A DNA stretch of 64,000 nt from Oncomelania hupensis (Eukaryota > Mollusca > Gastropoda > Littorinimorpha > Pomatiopsidae), in the NCBI GenBank assembly GCA_036898135.1, contig CM072527.1, forward strand, positions 36,216,213-36,280,212, given 5' to 3'. The notes beneath the pieces were generated by a model that made no database searches, was not told the origin of the DNA, and saw only the letters and a program-made list of their open reading frames with translations. This document shows positions 33,875 to 43,428 of the stretch, piece by piece (position 1 is the first letter of the stretch; each line of letters begins with the position of its first letter). The position numbers and the translations under genes are program-made.

Positions 33875-35518
33875 TGGGTCTACTATGTTTTGTGTTGTTC
33901 AGTTATTGCAGTCATCCGTGGAGAGAGATTTGCTGAGCAAGGTGTCGAACAACTGGGACGTGTTTTGTGATGCTTGGGCCCAGCTCACCGTGCACACACA
34001 GAACAGACACAATGACGCGAGGGAGCTGCAGCAGCTTTGTTATTCAGGTCAGCCTGACCATTGACCATTGAACTTTAACCTCAAACTGCATAGCAGAGAC
34101 GGTGGAGAAGCGACGTAAACCTTGGCCGTCTCTGCTATTCAGTGTGTTTTAACGTCTACACCCATCATGGCCGATATGGCAGGCGGGGTAGGTGGGACGG
34201 GATGAAGTTGGGAGGGGGGGATATTCATACCAGGAAAAGAGGGGAAGGGACCTCAATCAACACTGAACCACCAGAGCAATCATACTTCTAAAGATGGACA
34301 GTAAGAAATGGTCACATGTATTTTGGTCTGCCACAGGTACATGTAAGCCTCTTGTCTTGCGACACAAATGCAGAACACTGCGCACGCACGCATTCCATCT
34401 CATGGACTTTAAAAGATCCTGACGCTCATGTTCCAGACGGGTGAATGCCGGCTTTACAAATATACCCAGCACGCGCTAGGTCCCTTCTCCCCCATCCCCA
34501 GTCACCCAGGATTGTGCTCAGTTGTCCGGGCGTCAGACTATGCGCCCAAAGGCTGGAAGTGGGCGCCTCGAGAGGTTTTAGTTAGATCATGTATCGGCCA
34601 GCGCCTTGAGCAGCTCTTGAGCTAGAAAAGCGCTATATAAGAACGATTAAATAAAAAAATACACGCTTGCCCCTTCCCCATCCTCCCCATAAATGATTTG
34701 ATTGGTAATGTATAGAATTTACCATAAGATTGTGTGAAACACCAGTAGACGTGAAAACGGTCAACCACCAAGACATTGAGTCAAGCACAAACACACAACG
34801 ACCCCATCATGACTGCACTGACTGACATTACAATGGCCCCAAGATCACACATTTCAGCGTCACCAGAAACAAAAATAATATTAAGCCAATCGATATATCC
34901 ACTTGTTGTGCCTGTTAATAGCACCAAGGTTGATTCTAAAAAACTAGTAGTCCTACCTCAGCTGAAGTGTGTAGAGAAGGCTTAGTTGTTTTGTTGACCT
35001 AGCAAAGAGGAGATGCCTACAATTCATCGCTTAGCAGTGATAGATAGAGCGACGATGACATATTGTGTCACCTTATGTAAGTCCTCTTGGTCCTGAAAGG
35101 TAAATCTATTATGCTCTTTGCGTAGGGTAGTTTAAAACGGAATAAATTAGTTGATATTACTGGCAGTTGCTAAAGAAGGGCTATATGGCGAATACCGACG
35201 CAATTGCGCAGGCAAGTCAACCAGAAATGATTACATTGCTGCAGGTGAACGGGCCACAGTAGAGACAACAGCGAGAGTTGATGATGATGACGATGATGGA
35301 GATGCTTTTGTTGGTGTTGCTGAGGAGTTCACAACCTCTGCAGTCAAACAAAAGTCTACAACGTTAGATCCGGCGACTCCGTCAGCAGAGTGCGGAAGAA
35401 ACAGAGCGACAAGTGAACGAAGCGGGATCAAGCAAGAACCTCAATCTGGGCCCGGACCGTTTGGCTTATCTGCAGCACCACAAGTCATTCTGTCGTCGTC
35501 GTCATCATCATCACCATT

Positions 35519-35567
<49 letters not shown>

Positions 35568-36029
35568 CCATCATCATCATTGAGCCCTTCTTCTAGGTCA
35601 ACGCTGCCATTGGAATCCGTGGCGTCGTTGTTGGTAGAATCTTTGCTACAGATGAGGGGAGGTGTATGTGATGTCATGGAAGCCTATGACAACACGTCCT
35701 CCTGCATGGCCGCTGCTCTACGTCAGTTGGCTCTCTTGCTGCGCCAGTTCTCCAGGACTGGAGCTTGGCCTCTCTGGCCTCCAGCGGGGCCTTTCCTGGA
35801 GCCTCAACGGCCGCTCCACGCCATGCTGGCGGAGCTGGCCAAGACGCGCACTTCAGAAGCTCCAGTCTGTGCCCGATCTTCGTCCACGCAGCCTTGCGTT
35901 CCTCTGGCGGGTGTGAGTGTGGATGCGGCTTGCTACAGCCGTGGAGCCAACTACGACCTTAGCGGCCCCTGCAGCACAATATCCGCCTCCCGCACCCTGG
36001 GGCTGGGAACCTATGACACTCCAGTGTAG
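31353..36029 (+). CDS. Four-exon cellular gene, 396-aa protein, possibly apolipoprotein-L-like
   Basis: Predicted exons: 31353-31497 (GTCAGT donor), 32344-32468, 33912-34047 (GTCAGC donor) and 35245-36029 ending in TAG. Junction phases agree at all three introns (1, 0, 1) and the total is 1,191 nt, a whole number of codons. The start ATG follows an in-frame TAG at 31326. Exon 1 is acidic then amphipathic (MSDDDGRVPRLAVELQRD) and reaches a Gly-rich VARVLGGCATVLGG. Exon 2 continues GITVASLLTS and VTGVVGSATSSAGRL. Exon 3 is helical (SSVERDLLSKVSNNWDVF). Exon 4 has an Asp run, a long poly-Ser encoded by (TCA)n at about 35485-35580, and an unremarkable tail. The small-residue hydrophobic stretches after an amphipathic helix recall apolipoprotein-L-like proteins; this is tentative. 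Gene structure is inferred from splice signals only. Confidence 0.65.
31553..31992 (+). mobile_element. Full-length tRNA-derived SINE in intron 1
   Basis: A 440-bp element has a tRNA-like head with an A box (TGGTATAATGGTA) and B box (GGGTTCGAGTCC), a conserved body, and the 3' domain CTTGAGCAGCTCTTGAGC...AGCGCTATATAAG with an (AAAT)n tail. It is flanked by the near-perfect duplication ATAACTTAG/ATAACTCAG (31544-31552, 31993-32001). It is transcribed by RNA polymerase III and mobilised by a LINE in trans. The tRNA of origin is not clear. Confidence 0.9.
32263..32343 (+). promoter_or_regulatory. Tandem in-frame 3' splice-site array before exon 2
   Basis: The sequence TTGTTCCTGTTGTAG followed by GGATCACAGTGG occurs three times, giving acceptors whose first exonic bases would be 32263, 32305 and 32344. 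The spacings of 42 and 39 nt are multiples of three. Using an upstream acceptor would add Val-rich blocks (GITVVVVVV-PVV type) without changing frame. Confidence 0.6.
32549..32608 (+). repeat. SINE 3' tail fragment with (AACG)n end
   Basis: TATATGCGCAAGTGTCCAGG, then ACTATAATCTA and AACGAACGAACG. It shares its body motif with the SINE at 42796-42993. A fragment of the 701-bp retroposon family (TATAAATAGTATCCCC) lies nearby at about 32790-32862. Confidence 0.5.
32609..32772. repeat. (ACT)n/(ATT)n microsatellite
   Basis: Interrupted ACT and ATT trinucleotides within intron 2. Confidence 0.95.
33262..33911. repeat. Composite repeat: (ACT)n alternating with copies of the exon 3 splice acceptor
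   Basis: Long (ACT)n runs (33262-33333, 33403-33468, about 33545-33616, 33687-33873) are separated by a segment of about 70 bp reading TATGGTCTATTATGCTGTGT, then GTTATTTCAG and TCATCCGTGGAGAGAG. It occurs three times before the related real exon 3 boundary at 33911/33912. Each copy therefore includes an acceptor AG and about 30 nt of exon 3, then runs into ACT repeat. Confidence 0.9.
34048..35244 (+). other. Intron 3 of the 31353 gene
   Basis: Holds a 5'-truncated SINE and, just after exon 3, perfect 13-bp inverted arms (34090-34102 and 34126-34138, ATAGCAGAGACGG and complement) with a 23-nt loop. No other exon-like frame is convincing. Confidence 0.55.
34395..34662 (+). mobile_element. SINE, 5'-truncated
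   Basis: Matches the 3' two-thirds of the SINE at 31553-31992, from GATCCTGACGCTCATG to AGCGCTATATAAGAACG and the A-rich tail; more diverged. Confidence 0.9.
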
Positions 36030-36117
36030 CTGATGTCACTCACCTCAGGTCGTAAAGCGTTTTGCTTTCATGTACAAAAGGAAGTAATAGCAATGTTCCT
36101 AATTAATGGTTTCCGTC

Positions 36118-38115
36118 AAAGTTGACAGCGTCCTATATAGAGTGAAAGAAGGTATTCCACAAAGACTTTCACCTTACATGGACAGTGTCCTATACAGAGT
36201 GGAAGAAGGTATTCCACAAAGACTTTCACCTTACATTGACAGTGTCCTATATAGAGTGGAAGAAGCTATTCCACAAAGACTTTCACCTTACATTGACAGT
36301 GTCCTATACAGAGTGGAAGAAGGTATTCCACAAAGACTTTCGCCTTACATTGACAATGCCCTATATAGAGTGGAAGAAGGTATTCTACAAAGACTTTCAC
36401 CTTACATTGACAGTGTCCTATATAGAGTGGGAGAAGGTATTCCACAAAGACTTTCACCTTACATTGACAGTGTCCTAGAGTGGAAGAAGGTATTCCACAA
36501 AGACTTTCACCTTACATTGACAGTGTCCTAGAGTGGAAGAAGGTATTACACAAAGACTTTCACCTTACATTGACAGTGTCCTATATAGAGTGGGAGAAGG
36601 TATTCCACAAAGACTTTCACCTTACATTGACAGTGTCCTATATAGAGTGGAAGAAGGTATTCCACAAAGACTTTCACCTTACATTGACAGTGTCCTGTAT
36701 AGAGTGGAAAAAGGTATTCCACAAAGACTTTCACCTTACATTGACAGTGTCCTGTATAGAGTGGAAGAAGGTATTCCACAAAGACTTTCACCTTACATTG
36801 ACAGTGTCCTATATAGAGTGGAAGAAGGTATTCCACAAAGACTTTCACCTTACATTGACAGTGTCCTATATAGAGTGGAAGAAGGTATTCCACAAAGACT
36901 TTCACCTTACATTGACAATGCCCTATATAGAGTGGAAGAAGCTATTCCACAAAGACTTTCACCTTACATTGACAGTGTCCTATATAGAGTGGAAGAAGGT
37001 ATTCCACAAAGACTTTCAACTTGCATTGACAATGTCCTATATAGAGTGGAAAAAGGTATTCCACAAAGACTTTCACCTTACATTGACAGTGTCCTATATA
37101 GAGTGGAAGAAGGTATTCCACAAAGACTTTCACCTTACATTGACAGTGTCCTATATAGAGTGGGAGAAGGTATTCCACAAAGACTTTCACCTTACATTGA
37201 CAGTGTCCTATATAGAGTGGAAAATGGTATTCCACAAAGACCTTCACCTTACATTGACAGTGTCCTGTATAGAGTGGGAGAAGGTATTCCACAAAGACTT
37301 TCACCTTACATTGACAGTGTCCTATACAGAGTGGGAGAAGGTATTCCACAAAGACTTTCACCTTACATTGACAGTGCCCTATATAGAGTGAAAGAAGGTA
37401 TTCCACAAAGACTTTCACCTTACATTGACAGTGTCCTATATAGAGTGGGAGAAGGTATTCCACAAAGACTTTCACCTTACATTCAAAGTTGACAGTGTCC
37501 TATATAGAGTGAAAGAAGCTATTCCACAAAAACTTTCACCTTACATTGACAGTGTCCTATATAGAGCGGAAGAAGGTATTCCACAAAGACTTTCACCTTA
37601 CATTCAAAGTTGACAGTGTCCTATATAGAGTGGAAGAAGGTATTCCACAAAGACTTTCACCTTACATTGACAGTGTCCTATATAGAGTGGAAGAAGGTAT
37701 TCCACAAAGACTTTCACCTTGCATTCAAAGTTGACAGTGTCCTATATAGAGTGGAAGAAGGTATTCCACAAAGACTTTCACCTTGCATTCAAAGTTGACA
37801 GTGTCCTATACAGAGTGGAAGAAGGTATTCCACAAAGACTTTCAACTTAGGCTACATTCCAAGTTGACAGTGTCCTATACAGAGTGGAAGAAGGTATTCC
37901 ACAAAGACTTTCACCTTGCATTCAAAGTTGACAGTGTCCTATACAGAGTGGAAGAACGTATTCCACAAAGACTTTCAACTTAGGCTACATTCCAAGTTGA
38001 CAGTGTCCCATATAAAGAGGAAGAACGTATTCTAGAAAGACTTTCACCTTACATTCAAAGTGTCCTATATAGAGTGGAAGAAAATATTCCTGAAAGACTT
38101 TCACTTTACATTCAA
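36118..38115. repeat. 57-bp minisatellite, about 34 copies
   Basis: Unit begins GACAGTGTCCTATATAGAG, continues TGGAAGAAGGTATTCCAC and ends AAAGACTTTCACCTTACATT. Most units are 57 bp (19 codons); toward the right some gain TCAAAGTT and become about 64 bp. Because 57 is divisible by three, two plus-strand frames and one minus-strand frame stay open for hundreds of codons. No start context, splice signal or non-repeat domain supports translation. It begins about 90 bp after the stop of the 31353 gene. Confidence 0.97.
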
Positions 38116-38306
38116 ATTCGGTCTATAAGGCAGCCGTTAGTGTAGATTATAGTCCCCGACACAGGTGTTTATAGAGGGCTTCCCTTGTGTGTAGGTTACT
38201 TTGGCCATCGTACCTGTCTCCACAAAGTCAATGTGCCTATTGCTCTCCTCTAATAGGATTGTTTTTCTTCTTCTATTATTTTCACTTCTATTTTTAGCCG
38301 ATCTTA

Positions 38307-38932
38307 TATTTGTAGAGGGTGATGATGAATAACTTATGTTTGTAGAGGGTGATGATGAATAACTTATGTTTGTAGAGGGTGATGATGAATAACTTATGTT
38401 TGTAGAGGGTGATGATGAATTTGTAGAGGGTGATGATGAATAACTTATGTTTGTAGAGGGTGATGATCAATAACTTATGTTTGTAGAGGGTGATGATGAA
38501 TAACTTATGTTTGTAGAGGGTGATGATGAATAACTTATGTTTGTAGAGGGTGATGATGAATAACTTATGTTTGTAGAGGGTGATGATGAATAACTTATGT
38601 TTGTAGAGGGTGATGATCAATAACTTATGTTTGTAGAGGGTGATGATGAATAACTTATATTTGTAGAGGGTGATGATGAATAACTTATGTTTGTAGAGGG
38701 TGATGATGAATAACTTATGTTTGTAGAGGGTGATGATCAATAACTTATGTTTGTAGAGGGTGATGATGAATAACTTATGTTTGTAGAGGGTGATGATGAA
38801 TAACTTATGTTTGTAGAGGGTGATGATGAATAACTTATGTTTGTAGAGGGTGATGATGAATAACTTATGTTTGTAGAGGGTGATGATGAATAACTTATGT
38901 TTGTAGAGGGTGATGATGAATAACTTATTTGG
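38307..38932. repeat. 30-bp minisatellite, about 21 copies
   Basis: Unit TTTGTAGAGGGTGATGATGA followed by ATAACTTATG. It is very homogeneous, with occasional GATGATCAA variants and one shortened unit at about 38419. Its length keeps open frames artificially. Confidence 0.97.
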
Positions 38933-39249
38933 ACATTTTGCATTTTGACTTCGGGTATTTCACGTTTCTGATGACGAAGAACATTTTTTTGCCTGTTTTC
39001 ATAATTTCTCCTTTTGCGTATTGTCCATGCTTCATAATAGAAATGTTTGTTGGTATCCCCTTGTTGGCAATAACATTGTCCATGGTCTCGAGGAGAGGGG
39101 AGGGGGACTTTTATACCTTTGATTATATTGTCTTTGAATGTTTGGATTTAACATCCTTAAGATTGCCGGGCTTAATCGGAAGAGAGAATGCTGTTGTAAA
39201 ATGAATGTACGGTTTGTTATTTATTCATTGATTCTGCTCGTTTTGGTCT

Positions 39250-39292
39250 TCTTCTTCTTCTTCTTCTTCTTCTTCTTCTTCTTCTTCTTCTT

Positions 39293-39322
<30 letters not shown>
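39250..39322. repeat. (CTT)n microsatellite
   Basis: Pure CTT trinucleotide, about 73 bp. Confidence 0.97.
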
Positions 39323-39323
<1 letters not shown>

Positions 39324-39610
39324 TTTAATTCTATTATTTAAGCACTTGGGAACCTTTGGACCAATTTTGATAATATATGCATGAGATTTGTGATGATAAA
39401 TATGATGAAGAAAATACAGTTCATTTGGTTTTCACCACGTGTGTGTTTGTCTGTCTGTATGTCTGTGTATGCGTGTGACTTGTTTGATTGGTTGGTGTCA
39501 TGGTTGTTTGCTTGCTGGCATGGTTGTTTGCTCGCTGTAATGATGGTTTGATTGCTTGCTATCATGGTAGTTTAATTATTTGGTATCATCATTGTTTGAG
39601 AGCGGCTAAT

Positions 39611-40311
39611 TGATTGATTGATTGATTGTTGCTTTAGGTCCAGCGGACTCTTCCGAGCCAAATCAGGACCGGACAACTCCCGATCCGCATAAAAGATCTG
39701 CTGAAACAACCCTAGTGGGAAAACTGATTGCCCTCCACCGGCCAGTCACTTTACAATAAAGACATCCCACGCAGGGGACGGCTGAGGCTTTACCCCAACT
39801 ACTCGAACCCCCGGTTACAAAAACAAAATTGAATACAAACATCATTATAAATTATCAACAAAACACATACATATAAAATGCCTATATTGCTAACTAATAA
39901 CATCATAGGAAGCCCTAGTGACCACCCGGCAGAAAGCGTCCAACACTCCCAAGCTGATCCAACAGACCTCATACACAAACAAGAAGTCTTGTCCAGGAAG
40001 AGTTTTCAAGAAAAAATGTAGGTCATTGATCTAGCGAAGAAGAAGATAGTATAGCAGAGTGATAGGACAGAGCAGGAATGGGAAAGAGCAAATGAGGAAG
40101 ACAGTGACAGTGGGAATTTAAAGCACTAAATTTCCAGAAAGTGGGGATACTATTTATACTGAAACCCCCGGCACTCCAACGGGGGTACTGTTGCCGCAGT
40201 GAATCTGTCAGGCCTATAAAGTAAATACAGGTTTTCCACTGGGGCTTTCACTTTTCCCTTTATAGGTTAGAACAATCTACAGTGGCAAGATTGCTCATGA
40301 CCCCAAGGGGT
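39611..40311 (-). mobile_element. Complete 701-bp retroposon with (AATC)n tail
   Basis: A perfect 12-bp target duplication, AGAGCGGCTAAT (39599-39610 and 40312-40323), defines both ends. On the minus strand it begins CCCCTTGGGGTCATGAGC and ends CTAAAGCAAC plus AATC repeats. It has no conserved long frame and no tRNA-like boxes that I can see. Other copies in the window are at 3212, 7363, 51686 and, diverged, 6147 and 61787. It is either a long SINE or a non-autonomous LINE derivative. Confidence 0.88.
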
Positions 40312-40323
40312 AGAGCGGCTAAT

Positions 40324-40839
40324 GAGTTTCCACTGAAATGTCTGCTGTAATATAATTTGTACGCACTCAAACCAACCACGAAGGTCAAGGTCTTACGCCC
40401 TACAGCATTAGCATAAAGGACGAATTGAACTATCAGGCATGCGCAGTCAGTAGAAAAACCCTCACTTTATTTGGTTTCCAAGTATACTAGGGGGAGCTAC
40501 TCTTCCTTCTGATACGTTACTTCGATCGTCTTGCTTCGTCACGATCACCTCCCTTGGTCATGTTTGAGGGGAGCAACCCTTCCGTAACTGCTGTTCAGTA
40601 TTGACAATGGGGCGATGAAGTCCCTTACACCATGTGATACCTCAATATTCTCAGCTTTCAATTTAAGAAAAGAACTTGTTAAATAAAAAATAAATAACAT
40701 GGAAATGTGTAATAAATAAATAAATATAGATACTACTACTACCAATCATATTTGTTTGTTTGGGGGTACGTCAATTCATGCATTTCTCTGCTTATGTTTA
40801 TATGTGCGTTCATAAATGCCTTTGTGTTTTGTTTGTTTA
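40324..40839. other. Unassigned DNA
   Basis: No gene or repeat family recognised apart from short AAAT runs near 40680-40725. Confidence 0.4.
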
Positions 40840-40884
40840 TTTGTTTGTGTGTGTGTGTGCGTTTGTATGCGTGTGTGCGTTTTC

Positions 40885-40930
<46 letters not shown>

Positions 40931-41115
40931 CAACTTGTTTATTGTTTTGGTTTGGATTGTATTGTACTTCTACCACTGTTTTAATCCATGGCAGTTCGTC
41001 GTTGTTGTGCTTTTGAAGTAGTGTATCTACGTGTTTGGTAATGGTAGTGGATTTGTGTATTTGTTTGTACGAATACTTATCGTGCGCGCGCCAGCGCGTA
41101 TGTGTTTGTATGTGC

Positions 41116-41185
<70 letters not shown>

Positions 41186-41600
41186 CCGTTGCGTGTGTAT
41201 GTATGTGTTTTTGTAACATGTTAAACACACAATTTTAGATTACTTTGTATTCTCCCAAATCATTGAGAAAAAAAGATACACATGCGTACAGTCGATAGAA
41301 CAGAGGAATGACATTCATAGGAATGCAAAAGACAGAAACGAATTGGCGAAGAAGAAGAAAAAGAGGAAAAAGAAGAAGAAGAAGAAGAAGAAGAAGAAGA
41401 AGAAGAAGAAGAAGAAGAAGAAGAAGAAGAAGAAGAAGCAGAAGAAGAAGAAAAAAAAAGAAAGTAAGAAAGAAAGATATAAAGAAAGAAGAAGAAAAAG
41501 AAGAAGAAGAAGAAGAAAAGAAAAAGAATGAAAGAAAGAAAGAAAGTAGGAAAGAAAGAAAGAAAGAAAGAAAGAAGAAGAAGGAGAAGAAGAAGAACGA

Positions 41601-41672
<72 letters not shown>

Positions 41673-41675
41673 AAC
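40840..41675. repeat. Microsatellite cluster: (GT)n, (GA)n, (GAA)n, (GAAA)n
   Basis: GT repeat at about 40840-40930, GA repeat at 41119-41181, then GAA and GAAA repeats at about 41350-41672. Phe/Ser/Lys-rich frames here are artefacts. Confidence 0.95.
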
Positions 41676-42488
41676 CAAAACGAACTGCATACATACAGAC
41701 AGACGGACAGAAGGACAAACATATAAATATGAACCCGTCGAGACAGTTGGATATGTATAACGTTTATTGGCGATACTGCTGGCAAGAAACAGAGGTGGGG
41801 TAAACGGTCGAAATGAAACCAAACAACATACAAACGACCTTCACACGGGTCCTCGATACAATAATGATCAACAGCGCCATATAAACTACCAATGTACAAC
41901 AAAATCATTGCACGAAAAATGATGAATAGTACAAGATGTCCGGATGCACACACCGAGACCTTCAACGTGTAGTGGGTTTTCTCCCCTCCCTCATACAGAA
42001 GTTCTGAGACTCCACAAGAAAATCCTAACTAGCAGAGGTTTTTGGGGACCTTGCGTGCGTGCTAACCTTCTATCAGCTTGGCTAAGTACCACCAGAGAAT
42101 GTAGTTGATATCTGATACAGTGTTAACCAGAAGGGGTGGGTTAGAGTTGTGGTGATGTGGGAGAGTGGGGGGAGGGAGAGATACACCACACACAAAAACA
42201 CTAACACTACACTCCAGAGTGCAGTGCTCTGACAACATCGTTACAAAACTTACAGCAGACTTTTTTTTTTAAAGGAAAAAAAGAACTATAGTATTAGTAA
42301 TGATCACCGAACGACTCGTTAGTTTAAAGTTGTGTAGCGAAACAGTCTGAGGACATTTTCCTACTTCTTTTATCCCGTTGTCTTCCCCATACAAACTCAA
42401 AGGTGGATTGTTGAATGGAATTCAAAATCTTGTCTGGCGGATTGGGCAACAGTATTCTAAGAAAGGTTACTTTGGAAATTATTAAGGA
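41676..42488. other. Unassigned DNA
   Basis: No coding or repeat signal recognised between the microsatellite cluster and the Helitron end. Confidence 0.4.
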
Positions 42489-42795
42489 CTAGTGGTTTTT
42501 GTACCCTGGCAAGCCAGGGTACACATGATGCTGTTTAAAATGTGGACAGAGAGAACTTTTGTCTGCGAGTTTCATTTGGACGATGATACCTCCCCATATC
42601 CCCCTTGATACCTCACCATACCCCCCCTGATATCTCCCCGTCCGCCCCCCCATGATGCCTCATCATACCCCCTTGATACCTCCCCGAACCCACTTGATAC
42701 CTCCCCATACCCCCTTGATACCTTCCATACCCCCTTGGTTCCTAACTGTACCCTCCTTGATACTTCCCCGTTGATCGTTTCGCAGGTATGGATGA

Positions 42796-42993
42796 GTAGT
42801 AGTTTGTAGATTATAGTCACACGACACTTTCGCATATAGGTGACTACTGGACCGATTTATACTGACACCAGCGGGCCAGTTGTTGGTAAAGGGGAAAATA
42901 ATATGATCACACGTTGACCAATCCGGGATTCGAACCAGCGACCTTTCGGTTACTAGCAAGACGCTCTTACCAACTGAGCTACCTGGACCCTAG
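42796..42993 (-). mobile_element. tRNA-derived SINE inserted in the Helitron
   Basis: A 198-bp element has a perfect 12-bp target duplication AGGTATGGATGA (42784-42795, 42994-43005). The head on the minus strand is tRNA-like (GGTAGCTCAGTTGGTAAGAG A box, GGTTCGAATCC B box, CTAGTAA loop suggesting a Thr-type origin). The sister Helitron at about 59960 lacks the insertion. The degenerate anticodon stem argues against a working tRNA gene. Confidence 0.88.
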
Positions 42994-43119
42994 AGGTATG
43001 GATGAAATACCATACCCCCTTATATATACCCGTATCCCCGTTATGCCTACCCATGCCCCTTTAAACCTACCCGTAGCCCCCTTTTACCTACACGTACCAC
43101 CCCATCCCGATCCTTGGTA

Positions 43120-43120
<1 letters not shown>

Positions 43121-43179
<59 letters not shown>

Positions 43180-43180
43180 T
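43121..43180. repeat. (AAT)n microsatellite in Helitron
   Basis: Pure AAT repeat, matching the ATT tract at 59698-59770 of the sister element. Confidence 0.95.
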
Positions 43181-43428
43181 TGAATATAGAATAATACAAA
43201 TAGAATTTAAAAAACAACAAGGTTTTAAAATAAAATTTGATATAAGATATTATAATTGTTATTATAATAATAATATTTTTTTTTAATTTCATTTTTTTGT
43301 ACAGGTATGAATTAGAATGAGGTGAGTCAGTACAGAATGAAGGTGATGATGTTGCAGTCAGTAGTAAGTCTTAACAGTGCATATATCACATGTTTTAACA
43401 TATTAAATTTCTCTTAGAAATGTATATT

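Larger units (their letters stand above)
42489..43275 (-). mobile_element. Helitron, 3' part
   Basis: On the minus strand it ends in a GTACCCTGG/CCAGGGTAC hairpin, a short A-rich spacer and CTAG followed by T, the Helitron 3' signature. The G-rich interior (GGGGTATC-type units) matches 59630-60265. Read toward its 5' side it enters an (ATT)n tract where a LINE has inserted, and its own 5' end is not found. Confidence 0.85.

Noticed and set aside
36106..37492. Long repetitive open frames (up to about 320 codons) on both strands.
   Set aside because: They are a consequence of a 57-bp tandem unit without stops; no domain, start context or splice signal supports a gene.
36118..38932. Possible CRISPR-like array because of regular repeats.
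   Set aside because: Units are directly tandem with no unique spacers, and the DNA is eukaryotic.
38294..38943. Open frame of repeated FIITLYKHKL-type peptide on the minus strand.
   Set aside because: It is the translation of a 30-bp minisatellite.
41235..41965. Large Phe/Ser- and Lys-rich frames.
   Set aside because: They come from GAA and GAAA microsatellites.
42920..42993. Possible functional tRNA-Thr gene on the minus strand.
   Set aside because: The anticodon stem does not pair, and the tRNA-like part is the head of a SINE with its own target duplication.
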